DNA of 60,731 nt, taken from contig JALNZB010000021.1 in assembly GCA_023229545.1 (NCBI GenBank), forward strand, positions 1 through 60,731, given 5' to 3'. This stretch comes from Sulfuritalea sp. (GTDB lineage: Bacteria; Pseudomonadota; Gammaproteobacteria; Burkholderiales; Rhodocyclaceae). Under the pieces are notes generated by a model, which was not told the DNA's origin, ran no database searches, and saw only the letters and a list, made by a program, of their open reading frames with translations. Of the stretch, positions 1-9,200 are shown in pieces. Numbering within the stretch: the first letter of the stretch is position 1; each line of letters opens with the position of its first letter. The position numbers and the translations under genes were made by a program.

Positions 1-80
1 AAATGGACCATGCCGATCCGGGACTGGAAATCCGCGCTTACTCGCTTTACTATCCAGTTCGAACATCGGATGACAGCGCG

Positions 81-371
81 CTAAGCAAAATCCCGTTTAC
101 ACAAAATTCGGGACACCCTCGGCCCCTCGACAATTTCACGCAGTTCATCCGCGTCAGTAATAATCTTTCCATTTACTACGAGACAAATCCCGTCGATTGC
201 ACAGTCTCCACCGCTGCCAACATGAATGTCATCAAGATCAAATGTTAACCTATTGAGTTTGGAGATGATCGCGTAGTTTGCGAAGTGTTCAAATTGCACA
301 TGTTCGGCAAGCTTCTCCAGCTCAAATTGGCCTGCAAATGTGTCCAGCAGAGATTTTGTTATCTTGTCCAA
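81..371 (-). pseudogene. AIPR-like (abortive infection) protein, N-terminal remnant
   Basis: The reading frame gives 96 residues. The segment around FDLDDIHVGSGGD and DGICLVVNGK resembles the N-terminus of AIPR-family proteins (abortive phage infection), which are usually several hundred residues long. It starts at a TTG preceded by GGGAGAG, a good ribosome binding site, and hits a stop at 81-83, so only the first part of the family survives. The remaining 80 bases to the window edge do not continue the protein in a way I can read. I infer a truncated or frameshifted defence gene next to other accessory material. A short functional protein is possible but less likely. Confidence 0.45.
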
Positions 372-504
372 TTGTCTCTCCCTTATGCTGAATTCTGTCG
401 GAATGTTCCAGTCTATACGATAAGCCTCGTAGAACTAAATGCCGCGTGCATCCGTTTCGGATTGGAGCAGCCTCTCAAATGACAGGTCCGAGGACTGACC
501 GAAG

Positions 505-554
505 GGCGGCTCTTGGCCGACAGCACGCACACGTAATCGCTCCCAAGAGCCGCC
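505..554. repeat. Perfect 12-bp inverted repeat in intergenic DNA
   Basis: GGCGGCTCTTGG at 505-516 is the exact reverse complement of 543-554, with a 26-nt loop. The stretch 372-633 around it holds no gene I can support. The repeat could be a transcript hairpin or a remnant of a mobile-element end; no T-run follows it, so a terminator is not supported. Confidence 0.5.
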
Positions 555-633
555 ATTGCTTTTCCTATCCTTTGGCAAATTACCGCTGCCGCACAGCTTG
601 CAGTCGCAAGCGTGCTGCCAGTGAACTCCTGGT

Positions 634-1014
634 TCAGGCGGCGGCTGACAACTTACTCGGGCGAATCAGGCTTTCGGCGGGGATGCCGAATTTCTCGTGC
701 AGCCGCCAGATCATGTTGAGGGTCAAGGGGCGCTTGCGGGCGAGGATTTCGTAGACCCGGTTCAGGCGGCCAATGGCCGGCACCAGGTCCTTCGGGGTCA
801 GCCCACCTTGCTCCATGCGGAACTTGATGGCCTCGACCGGATCGGGCAAGTCGATGGGGAAGTTCTTGGCCTCATACGCCTCGACCAGGGTCAGCAACAC
901 TTCGAAGCGATCCCCGTCAGGCGTGCCGGGGTCTGGTTCGTTGTCGAAATATGCCGACACCTCACGCAATGCGTCCTTGTAGTCGGCTTTGGTGTGAATT
1001 GGACGAATTTCCAT
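634..1014 (-). CDS. higA: HigA-type antitoxin (HTH domain)
   Basis: A 126-residue antitoxin of the HigA family. The C-terminal half has the shape of a Cro/CI-type helix-turn-helix (around GLTPKDLVPAIG and a following recognition helix), and the middle segment (EAKNFPIDLPDPVEAIKFRMEQ) is typical of HigA partners. The chosen ATG at 1014 follows the toxin stop by one base, so the two genes are translationally coupled; an upstream in-frame start at 1077 would overlap the toxin gene and lacks support. The protein is expected to neutralise HigB and bind the palindrome at 1335-1349 to repress the operon. Confidence 0.85.
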   Translation of the reverse strand: MEIRPIHTKADYKDALREVSAYFDNEPDPGTPDGDRFEVLLTLVEAYEAKNFPIDLPDPVEAIKFRMEQGGLTPKDLVPAIGRLNRVYEILARKRPLTLNMIWRLHEKFGIPAESLIRPSKLSAAA

Positions 1015-1015
1015 G

Positions 1016-1321
1016 TCAGTGCTCCATCTCAACGGTTTCGGCATCAATCGCATCGTATTCGCCATGCGTACCAACAAACTTCACGTAGACGGCCTGGTAG
1101 CGGTATGCCACTGAGACCACCAGACGATAGTCATTGCCCTTGATGTTGAAGACAACCCGGCGGTTCTTTAGAACGCTGGCGCTACGGTATTGATCCTTGA
1201 TATCCGCTGGCTGGCGCCATGTCGCCTTCTTCACCTCATCAACCCATGATTTCAAAGGCTGCTCGGCATCCAGATTGTTTTTCCAGAAGGCTCGCAGGTG
1301 GCTGATGGCAATGATTCGCAT
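1016..1321 (-). CDS. higB: HigB-type toxin, mRNA interferase
   Basis: A 101-residue toxin of the HigB family (RelE-like fold), which cleaves mRNA at the ribosome. The start MRIIAISHLRAFW and the end KFVGTHGEYDAIDAETVEM are characteristic. The toxin-first order is the normal arrangement for higBA. The ATG at 1321 is chosen because a promoter with a TATACT -10 box ends 7 bases upstream of it, which makes a leaderless message likely. The gene looks intact, with no frameshift or missing segment. Confidence 0.88.
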   Translation of the reverse strand: MRIIAISHLRAFWKNNLDAEQPLKSWVDEVKKATWRQPADIKDQYRSASVLKNRRVVFNIKGNDYRLVVSVAYRYQAVYVKFVGTHGEYDAIDAETVEMEH

Positions 1322-1328
1322 GGGACGA

Positions 1329-1357
1329 AGTATAGTCCCAATATGGGACATTACCAA
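1329..1357 (-). promoter_or_regulatory. higBA promoter with operator palindrome in the spacer
   Basis: On the minus strand TTGGTA (1357-1352) and TATACT (1334-1329) are separated by exactly 17 bases, and the spacer contains the perfect palindrome GTCCC-ATATT-GGGAC (1349-1335). Binding of HigA there would block RNA polymerase, the usual autorepression. Another GTCCC lies just before the toxin ATG (1326-1322) and could be an extra half-site. Confidence 0.7.
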
Positions 1358-1536
1358 TAACCCCGCATACGACATCGCCGGTCCTCCGAAGCCAGGGGAA
1401 GCTGAGACACCGTCCGAACTGAATCCTGTCGCAAGCGGCGTGCCGCCCCCACGTCCCGCAGGGACATAAAACCCCGCTATACAGCCATCCAGGCGCTTTG
1501 CCGTCGCGGCGCGGGAGCGGTGCTATCGTCGTGCCG

Positions 1537-2208
1537 ATGAAACCTATTCGCTCCGTCACCATCGACCTCGACGGCACCCTGGTCGACACCGTCCCCGATC
1601 TTGCCGCCGCCGCCAACGGCATGCTGCGCGAACTGGGGCGGCGCGAACTTTCGATCGACACCGTCGCCACCTTCGTCGGTCGCGGCATTCCCAAACTGGT
1701 CGAGCGCTGCCTGCCGGATCTCGCGGGTGACGCGCTGGCGCTAGCGCAAGCTGTTTTCCGCCGTCATTACGCCATCGAGAACGGTCGCCGCTCGAAGCTC
1801 TTTCCTGGCGTGCTCGACGGTTTGCAGGCCTTCCGCGCCGCCGGTTTGCGCATGGCCGTAATTACCAACAAGGCGGCGGCGTTCACCGAACCGCTGCTGA
1901 TCGCGACGCAACTCGCCTCGTGGTTCGAGTTCGCCGTATCGGGCGACAGCCTGCCTGAGAAAAAACCGCATCCGCTGCCGCTGCTGCATGCCTGCCAACG
2001 TCTCGGCAGCGAGCCCGCCGAGAACCTGCACATCGGCGATTCGAGGAACGATGCCGCCGCCGCGCGCGCCGCCGGCTGCCCGGTGTTCCTGGTGCCCTAC
2101 GGCTACAGCGAGGGAGCGGCTGTGCAAGGAATCGACTGCGATGCTATAGTCACGTCGCTGATGGAGGCATCCCGCCGTGTCGCCAGCGCCGACTTTCCAA
2201 ATACATAG
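1537..2208 (+). CDS. gph: Phosphoglycolate phosphatase
   Basis: A 223-residue HAD-superfamily hydrolase that dephosphorylates 2-phosphoglycolate. The nucleophile motif DLDGTLVDT is at the N-terminus, the motif II/III region reads VITNKAA and EKKPHPLPLL, and the last acidic motif is HIGDSRNDAAAARAAG. Its place directly before trpE is a common betaproteobacterial arrangement. The ATG at 1537 places the nucleophile at the usual distance from the N-terminus. The last dozen codons (RRVASADF and the stop region) are made from a copy of the dispersed 27-bp element found elsewhere in this window. Confidence 0.92.
   Translation: MKPIRSVTIDLDGTLVDTVPDLAAAANGMLRELGRRELSIDTVATFVGRGIPKLVERCLPDLAGDALALAQAVFRRHYAIENGRRSKLFPGVLDGLQAFRAAGLRMAVITNKAAAFTEPLLIATQLASWFEFAVSGDSLPEKKPHPLPLLHACQRLGSEPAENLHIGDSRNDAAAARAAGCPVFLVPYGYSEGAAVQGIDCDAIVTSLMEASRRVASADFPNT
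2172..2198 (+). repeat. Dispersed 27-bp element, copy 1 (end of gph)
   Basis: Matches the consensus CGCCGTCYCGCC followed by AGCGCCGACTTTTGT, apart from a TTTCC ending. It is read in frame as RRVASADF at the C-terminus of Gph, the same frame used by the copy inside cas1. Confidence 0.6.
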
Positions 2209-2236
2209 TCCGAACATGCTCCACCACAACCTGCAT

Positions 2237-2287
2237 ATGACAAGGAAACACGCCCTCGGGGCGGGGGCCTGGCCCTGGCGGGCCTGA
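2237..2287 (+). CDS. Candidate trp operon leader peptide
   Basis: A 16-codon open frame between gph and trpE encodes a peptide with two tryptophans near its end (sequence GAWPWRA then TGA). Two Trp codons in so short a peptide directly before trpE are what a transcription-attenuation leader needs. Just downstream, GCGGGCCTG (2278-2286) can pair either locally with GCCCGC (2290-2295) or with CAGGCCCGC (2332-2340), giving mutually exclusive hairpins. No strong ribosome binding site and no T-run terminator are visible, so the mechanism is inferred. Confidence 0.45.
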   Translation: MTRKHALGAGAWPWRA

Positions 2288-2340
2288 ACGCCCGCGCCAT
2301 CGAGCGCCGATTTCCCTCGCGCCGGAGCCGACAGGCCCGC
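2278..2340 (+). promoter_or_regulatory. Alternative RNA hairpins before trpE
   Basis: The segment 2278-2286 has two competing partners: a 6-bp stem with 2290-2295 that overlaps the leader-peptide stop, and a 9-bp stem with 2332-2340. Competition of this sort is typical of attenuators. The lack of a U-tract means a classical terminator is not proven; occlusion of the trpE start is an alternative. Confidence 0.35.
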
Positions 2341-2378
2341 GCACTTGTCCTTGCAGTACCCGTTTTGTGGAGTTTCCC

Positions 2379-3866
2379 ATGACTGAATCTGATTTCAACC
2401 GGCTCGCCGCCGAAGGCTATAACCGCATTCCGGTGACGCTGGAAACCTTCGCCGACCTCGACACGCCGCTGTCGATCTACCTCAAGCTGGCCAACGATCC
2501 CTATTCCTACCTGCTCGAATCGGTGCAGGGCGGCGAACGCTTCGGCCGCTATTCCTTCATCGGTCTCGCCGCCAGTACGCGCATCGCCGTGGTCGACAGC
2601 GCCATCACGGTGTACAGCGGCGACTGCGTTGCCGAGCGGCGCGAAGACACCCACCCGATGAGCTTCATTTCCGAGTTCATGGCGCGCTTCAAGGTGCCCG
2701 ATCTGCCCGGCCTGCCGCGCTTCTGCGGCGGTCTGGTGGGCGCCTTCGGCTATGACACGGTGCGCTATATCGAAACCAGACTGGCCCGCGAGAAATCGCC
2801 CGACCCGCTCGGCGTACCGGACATCCTGCTGCTGCTGTCCGAAGAAATCGCCATCGTCGACAATCTCTCCGGCAAGCTGACGCTGGTGGTCTATACCAAT
2901 CCGGGCTTCCCCGACGCATGGAAGCAGACCCAGGCCCGGCTCAAGGAACTGCTGACAAAGCTGCGCGCACCATTGGCAATTCCGCCCGAGGCGCCGGCGG
3001 TTTCCGCGCCCGCCGTTTCGGATTTCGGCGAAGAAGCGTTCAAGGCCGCCGTGCGCCGCGCCAAGCAATACATCGTCGATGGCGACATCATGCAAGTGGT
3101 ATTGTCGCAACGCATGAGCAAGCCTTTCGCCGCGAGCCCGCTGGCGCTCTACCGTGCGCTGCGCGCGCTGAACCCCTCCCCCTACATGTTCTATTTCGAC
3201 TTCGGGGATTTCCATGTCGTCGGCGCTTCGCCGGAAATTCTGGTGCGGCTGGAAAATGAAGAAGGCAAGAAGCGCGTCATCGTGCGCCCCATCGCCGGCA
3301 CGCGCAAGCGCGGCGCCACCGCCGCTGAAGACGAAGTGCTTGCCGCCGATCTGCTGGCCGACCCCAAGGAGTGCGCCGAGCACCTGATGCTGCTCGACCT
3401 TGGCCGCAACGACATCGGTCGCGTCGCCAGAACCGGCACGGTCAAGGTCACCGACCAGTTCATCATCGAGCGTTATTCGCATGTAATGCACATCGTCTCC
3501 AACGTCGAAGCCGAGCTGAAGGACAATGAGGATGCGCTCGGCGTGCTCAAGGCCACTTTCCCGGCGGGCACGGTATCCGGCGCGCCGAAGGTGCGGGCCA
3601 TGGAAATCATCGACGAACTGGAACCCTCGAAGCGCGGCATCTACGCCGGCGCCGTCGGTTACTTGGGCTTCAACGGCGACATGGACCTGGCCATCGCCAT
3701 CCGCACCGCCGTCATCAAGGACGGTCAGATCCACGTCCAGGCGGGGGCCGGCATCGTCGCCGATTCCGACCCCGATTCGGAATGGCAGGAAACGCTGAGC
3801 AAGGCACGGGCGCAACTGCGCGCCGCCGAAATGGCCGAAGCCGGCCTCGATACGCGTTTCGACTAG
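2379..3866 (+). CDS. trpE: Anthranilate synthase component I
   Basis: A 495-residue protein that converts chorismate and ammonia to anthranilate, the first committed step of tryptophan synthesis. The Trp-feedback segment reads YLLESVQGGERFGRYSF near residue 50, and the chorismate-binding core (VVLSQRMSK, PIAGTRKRG, LDLGRNDIGRV, GTVSGAPKVRAMEIID) fills the C-terminal half. Length is normal. The ATG at 2379 is preferred because GGAG lies seven bases upstream. trpG, trpD and trpC follow closely, so this is the first gene of a trpEGDC operon. Confidence 0.96.
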   Translation: MTESDFNRLAAEGYNRIPVTLETFADLDTPLSIYLKLANDPYSYLLESVQGGERFGRYSFIGLAASTRIAVVDSAITVYSGDCVAERREDTHPMSFISEFMARFKVPDLPGLPRFCGGLVGAFGYDTVRYIETRLAREKSPDPLGVPDILLLLSEEIAIVDNLSGKLTLVVYTNPGFPDAWKQTQARLKELLTKLRAPLAIPPEAPAVSAPAVSDFGEEAFKAAVRRAKQYIVDGDIMQVVLSQRMSKPFAASPLALYRALRALNPSPYMFYFDFGDFHVVGASPEILVRLENEEGKKRVIVRPIAGTRKRGATAAEDEVLAADLLADPKECAEHLMLLDLGRNDIGRVARTGTVKVTDQFIIERYSHVMHIVSNVEAELKDNEDALGVLKATFPAGTVSGAPKVRAMEIIDELEPSKRGIYAGAVGYLGFNGDMDLAIAIRTAVIKDGQIHVQAGAGIVADSDPDSEWQETLSKARAQLRAAEMAEAGLDTRFD

Positions 3867-3876
3867 GGGAGCCATC

Positions 3877-4443
3877 ATGCTGCTGATGATCGACAACTAC
3901 GACAGCTTTACCTACAACCTGGTGCAGTATTTCGGCGAGCTCGGCGAGGACGTGAGGGTGTTTCGCAACGACGCGATCACCGTCACGGAAATCGCCGCCA
4001 TGAAGCCGGCGCGCATCGTCGTTTCGCCCGGCCCCTGCTCGCCGGCGCAGGCCGGCATCTCGGTGGCCGCGATCAAGGAGTTCGCGGGAAAAATCCCGCT
4101 GCTCGGCGTCTGCCTCGGCCACCAGAGCATCGGCGCGGCCTTCGGCGGCGAGATCGTCCATGCCAAACAATTGATGCACGGCAAGACCTCGCCGGTGATT
4201 CACGAGGGCAAAGGCGTCTTCGCCGGCCTGCCGAATCCGCTGACGGTGACGCGCTACCACTCACTGGCGATCAGGCGCGAGACGCTGCCCGCGTGTCTTG
4301 AGATCACGGCCTGGACGGAGGACGGCGAGATCATGGGCGTGCGCCATCGCGAGTTTGATGTCGAGGGCGTGCAGTTCCATCCCGAATCGATACTCACCGA
4401 GTGCGGTCACGAACTGCTGAAGAACTTCTTGAGGAGTGCCTGA
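3877..4443 (+). CDS. trpG: Anthranilate synthase component II (glutamine amidotransferase)
   Basis: A 188-residue class I glutamine amidotransferase that supplies ammonia to TrpE. It starts MLLMIDNYDSFTYNLVQYF, has the oxyanion strand VVSPGPCSPAQAGIS, the catalytic cysteine in GVCLGHQSIG and the His-Glu pair in QFHPESI. GGGGAG sits six bases before the ATG, 10 bases after the trpE stop. Since the chromosome often has no separate pabA in this group, it may also serve folate synthesis, but that cannot be tested here. Confidence 0.96.
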   Translation: MLLMIDNYDSFTYNLVQYFGELGEDVRVFRNDAITVTEIAAMKPARIVVSPGPCSPAQAGISVAAIKEFAGKIPLLGVCLGHQSIGAAFGGEIVHAKQLMHGKTSPVIHEGKGVFAGLPNPLTVTRYHSLAIRRETLPACLEITAWTEDGEIMGVRHREFDVEGVQFHPESILTECGHELLKNFLRSA

Positions 4444-4446
4444 ACC

Positions 4447-5472
4447 ATGATTACCCCGCAGGAGGCGCTCCAGCGCATTATCGAACACCGCGAAATATTT
4501 CATGACGAAATGCTGCACCTGATGCGGCAGATCATGAAGGGCGAAATCTCGCCGCTGATGGTGGCGGCGATTCTCACCGGTCTGCGTGTGAAGAAGGAGA
4601 CCATCGGCGAAATCTCCGCCGCCGCCATGGTCATGCGCGAGTTGTCGACCAAGGTCGACACCCCGCACAATCCTCATTTTGTCGACATCGTCGGCACCGG
4701 CGGCGACGGCGCGCATACCTTCAATATTTCCACCGCCTCGATGTTCGTCGCCGCCGCCGCCGGCGCCACGGTGGCCAAGCATGGCAACCGCAGCGTGTCG
4801 TCGAAGTCCGGCTCGGCCGACGTGCTCGAAGCGCTGGGCGCCCGGATCGACCTGACGCCGCCGCAGGTCGCGGCAAGCATCGAGACCATCGGCTGCGGCT
4901 TCATGTTCGCGCCCCACCATCATCCGGCGATGAAGAACGTCGCCCCGGTACGGCGCGAAATGGGCGTGCGCACCATTTTCAATATTCTCGGCCCGCTGAC
5001 CAACCCGGCCGGCGCGCCGAACACCCTGATGGGCGTGTTCCATCCCGACCTGGTCGGCATCCAGGTGCGCGTCATGCAGCAACTCGGCGCCGACCATGTG
5101 CTGGTGGTCTGGGGCAAGGACGGCATGGACGAGATTTCGCTCGGCGCGGCGACCCTGGTCGGCGAATTGAAGGACGGCAAGATCACCGAATACGAAGTGC
5201 ATCCCGAGGACTTCGGCCTGGCCATGGCGTCCAACCGCAGTCTGCGCGTTGCCGATGCCGCCGAATCGAAAACCATGCTGATCGAGGCGCTGGAAAACAA
5301 GCCCGGCACGGCGCGCGAGATCGTCATCCTCAACGCCGGCGCCGCGCTCTACACCGCCAATCTGGAAGACTCGATCGGCGCCGGCATCCAGCGCGCCCGC
5401 GAAGCCATCGCCAGCGGCGCGGCGCGCAAAAAGCTCGACGACTTCGTCGCCTTCACGCGCAAGTTCGGCTGA
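4447..5472 (+). CDS. trpD: Anthranilate phosphoribosyltransferase
   Basis: A 341-residue enzyme joining anthranilate to PRPP. The PRPP-binding loop GTGGDGAHTFNISTA and the anthranilate segment KHGNRSVSSKSGSADVLEALG are intact, and the C-terminal glycine-rich region is present. The gene follows trpG by three bases and its stop overlaps the trpC start (TGATG), so it is translated as part of the operon. Confidence 0.96.
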   Translation: MITPQEALQRIIEHREIFHDEMLHLMRQIMKGEISPLMVAAILTGLRVKKETIGEISAAAMVMRELSTKVDTPHNPHFVDIVGTGGDGAHTFNISTASMFVAAAAGATVAKHGNRSVSSKSGSADVLEALGARIDLTPPQVAASIETIGCGFMFAPHHHPAMKNVAPVRREMGVRTIFNILGPLTNPAGAPNTLMGVFHPDLVGIQVRVMQQLGADHVLVVWGKDGMDEISLGAATLVGELKDGKITEYEVHPEDFGLAMASNRSLRVADAAESKTMLIEALENKPGTAREIVILNAGAALYTANLEDSIGAGIQRAREAIASGAARKKLDDFVAFTRKFG

Positions 5473-6260
5473 TGTCCGACATCCTCAACAATATCCTCGC
5501 CGTCAAGCGCGAGGAAGTCGCGGCGGCTTGCAGCGCTCGACCGCTGGCGGCCATCCGTACCGTAGCGGAAGCGCAACCTGCGGCGCGTGACTTCGTCGAC
5601 GCGATACGAACAAAAGTCGGCGCTGGCGGTACGGCGGTCATCGCCGAAATCAAGAAGGCCAGCCCCTCGAAAGGCTTGATCCGGCCCGATTTCCGCCCGG
5701 CGGAGATCGCCGCCGATTACCAGCAGCACGGCGCCACCTGTCTTTCGGTGCTGACCGACCAGCAGTTTTTTCAAGGCGACGAAACCTACCTGCGCGAAGC
5801 GCGCGCCGCCTGTTCGCTGCCGGTGCTGCGCAAGGATTTCATGATCGATCCCTGGCAGGTGTATGAAGCCCGCGCCATGGGGGCGGACGCCATCCTGCTG
5901 ATCGTCGCCGCCCTGTCGCTGACGCAGATGCAGGAGATGGAGGCGATTGCGCACGGCCTCGGCATGGCCGTGCTGGTCGAGTGCCACGATGCCGCCGAAC
6001 TGGACATCGCCCTGCACCTGACGACGCCGCTGATCGGCATCAACAACCGCAACCTGCGCAGCTTCGAGGTGAATCTCGACACCACCCTGTTGCAGTTGAA
6101 ACGCATACCCGCCGGGCGCATCGTGGTCACCGAATCCGGCATCCGTCACCCGGCGGATGTCGAACTGATGCGCGCCCACGGCGTACATGCCTTCCTCGTC
6201 GGCGAAGCCTTCATGCGCGCGCCCTCGCCGGGAGCGGAGCTGGCGCGGCTATTCGCCTGA
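5472..6260 (+). CDS. trpC: Indole-3-glycerol phosphate synthase
   Basis: A 262-residue TIM-barrel enzyme that closes the indole ring. The catalytic lysine motif EIKKASPSKG, the segment LRKDFMIDPWQVYEARAMGADAILLI and the GINNRNL and ESGIRHPADVE motifs are all present. It is the last gene of the cluster (trpF/B/A are not in the window). The loop just before EIKKASPSKG reads TKVGAGGTA and is encoded by an inverted copy of the dispersed 27-bp element, so the repeat has been accepted inside an essential enzyme. Confidence 0.95.
   Translation: MSDILNNILAVKREEVAAACSARPLAAIRTVAEAQPAARDFVDAIRTKVGAGGTAVIAEIKKASPSKGLIRPDFRPAEIAADYQQHGATCLSVLTDQQFFQGDETYLREARAACSLPVLRKDFMIDPWQVYEARAMGADAILLIVAALSLTQMQEMEAIAHGLGMAVLVECHDAAELDIALHLTTPLIGINNRNLRSFEVNLDTTLLQLKRIPAGRIVVTESGIRHPADVELMRAHGVHAFLVGEAFMRAPSPGAELARLFA
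5610..5637 (-). repeat. Dispersed 27-bp element, copy 2 (inside trpC)
   Basis: Inverted copy differing from consensus at about one base. It is read in frame as TKVGAGGTA, the same frame as the rsmI copy. Confidence 0.65.
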
Positions 6261-6268
6261 ATGAATTA

Positions 6269-9200
6269 TCAGACCTGCTGAATGCGATCCTTCATCGCGG
6301 CGAAATAGAGCACCGGGATCACCACCAGCGTCAGCACGGTGGATACGAAAATGCCGAAGATCAGTGACAGGGCGAGGCCGGCGAAGATCGGGTCGTCGAC
6401 GATGAACAGCGCGCCGAGAATCGCGGCCAGTCCGGTCAGCACAATCGGCTTGGCGCGAATCGCGGCGGCCTGGATCACGGCTTCGGCGAAGTCCATGCCG
6501 CCCGCCACCTGTTCGTTGATGAAGTCGACCAGCAGGATCGAATTGCGCACGATGATGCCGGCCAGCGCGATCATGCCGATCATCGAGGTGGCGGTGTATT
6601 GCGCGCCGAACAGCGCATGGCCGGGCATGACGCCGATGATGGTGAGCGGTATCGGCGCCATGATGATGAGCGGCACCAGATAGCTCTTGAACTGCGCTAC
6701 CACCAGCAGATAGATCAGGATCAAGCCGACGGCATAGGCCGCGCCCATGTCGCGGAAGGTCTCGTAGGTCACCTGCCATTCGCCGTCCCACTTCAGCGAG
6801 TATTGCGCGTAGGGGTCTTGCGGCTGCTTGATGAAATATTCGCCGAGCGTGCCGCCCTGCGGTAAGGCGATGCCGGCCAGCTTGTGGCGAATGTCGAACA
6901 TCCCATACAGCGGCGAGTCGAGTTTGCCGCCCATGTCGCCGGTGACAAAGACCACCGGCAGCAGATCCTTGTGGTAGATCACCTTCTCGCGCAGCGTGTG
7001 CCTGATCTCGACCACTTCGGAGACCGGCACCATCTGGCCGCCGTTCTGTAAATTGCCGCGCAGCTTGAGCTTGAGCAGTTGATCGATGCTGTTCTGGCGC
7101 TCGGCGGGCAGGACGATGCGCACCGGAATTTCGTACTTGGCGTCGCCGTCATGCACCGGCGTCACGTTCTCGCCGGACAGCCCGAGGCGCACCACGTCGA
7201 CGATGTCCTTCTGCGCCACGCCGAGCAAGGCGGCCTTGGCCTGATTCACGCGCAGCACCAGCTTTTCGGCATCGGCATCCGCCGTGTCATCAACGCCGAC
7301 TATGTCGGCAGTGCCCTCGAAGGCCGCGCGCACCTGCTTCGCCACGGCAATCTGCCCGGCATAATCCGGGCCGTAGATTTCGGCGACGATGGGCGACAGC
7401 ACCGGCGGCCCCGGCGGTACTTCCACCACCTTGGCATTGCCGCCGCGCTTCCTGGCAATCGCCACGATCCGGTCGCGCACCGACACGGCGATCTCGTGGC
7501 TCTGGCGATGGCGGTGCTTCTTGTCCACCAGATTGACCTGGATGTCGCCCATTTCAGGAGCCGTGCGCAAGTAGTACTGGCGCACCAGGCCGTTGAAGTT
7601 GATCGGGCTGGCGGTGCCGGCATAAGCCTGATAGTCGGCAACCTCCTCGACCTGCGCAATCTCGGTCGACATCTCGCGCAGCACCCCGGCGGTTTCTTCC
7701 AGCGGCGTGCCGACCGGCATGTCGAGCACGATCTGGAATTCGCTCTTGTTGTCGAAGGGCAGCATTTTCAGCACCACCAGCTCGAAAAAACCGAGGCTGA
7801 GCGAAACCAGAATCGCCGCCAGAATGCCCAGCCAGAGCTTGCGGCGGGCTGCCTTGCCGGTGCCAGGATCGAGCATCGGCGACATGACGCGGCGGAAAAA
7901 GCGGTCGAGCCTGCCGGTGAGTTTGTCTTCGCCATGGCCGCCAGCGCTGCCGTGCGCCGCCGGCTTCATCAGTTTCAGCGCCAACCACGGCGTGATGACA
8001 AACGCAATCGCCAGCGAAATGAACATGCCCATCGAGGCATTGATCGGGATCGGGCTCATGTACGGTCCCATCAGGCCCGTGACGAAAGCCATCGGCAACA
8101 GGGCGGCGATCACGGTGAAGGTGGCGAGGATGGTCGGACCGCCGACCTCATCGACGGCGGGCGGGATAATCTGCCACAGCGGCTGGTCGGGGTGCAGCAG
8201 GTGCCAGCGATGAATGTTCTCCACTACCACGATGGCGTCGTCGACCAGGATGCCGATGGAGAAGATCAGCGCGAACAGCGAGACGCGATTAAGCGTGAAG
8301 CCATAGGCCCACGAGGCGAACAGCGTCGCCGCCAGCGTCAGCGTTACCGCCGCGCCGACGATCACGGCCTCGCGGCGGCCCAGCGCGAACAGGACCAGCA
8401 GCACGACGAAGGCGGTGGCGAAGACCAGCTTGCCGATCAGTTTCTGCGCCTTGTCGGTGGCGGTCGCACCGTAGTTGCGCGTCACGGTGAATTCGACACC
8501 CTCGGGAATCACCGTGCCCTTCAGCGCTTCGGCGCGGGCGATCACGGCTTGCGCGACATCGGCGGCATTGACGCCGGGCTTCTTCGATATCGACAGCGTC
8601 ACCGCCGGAAACTCGGCTTTTCGATCCCCATGCCAGACATAGCTCACCGGCTGGTCGGCGCCGTCGATCACTTGGGCCACATCGGCCAGATACACCGGCT
8701 TGCGCTCGAAGACGCCCACCACCAGACGCTTCACATCGGCGGCCGACTCGATGTAGGTGCCGGTTTGCACCAGCACTTCGCGGTTGCCGGCAACCAGACT
8801 GCCGGCCGGCTGCGAAGCGTTCGACACCTGCAATGCCGCCTTGAGGTCCTGCGCGGTGATGCCATGCGCATTCATGCGGTCGACATCCATGACGACGCGA
8901 ATCACGTGGCCGGGACCGCCGATGGTCGCCACGTCGCGCGTGCCGGGAATGCGCTTGAGATCGATCTCGGCGGCACGCGCCACCTGCTGCATCTCGAAGG
9001 CCGACTTCGCTGGATCGGCACTGTGAAAGGTCAGCGTCACGATCGGCACGTCATCGATACCCTTCGGCTTGATGATCGGCTCCATGACGCCGAGATTGGA
9101 CGAGAGCCAGTCGCGGTGCGAATTGATGGTGTCGTAAAGGCGCACCAGCGCCTGGATCGGGTCTTCGCCCACCTTGAACTGCACCGTGATCACCGCCATG

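Noticed and set aside
2288..2378. Classical rho-independent attenuator before trpE
   Set aside because: Competing hairpins are seen but no U-tract follows either one.
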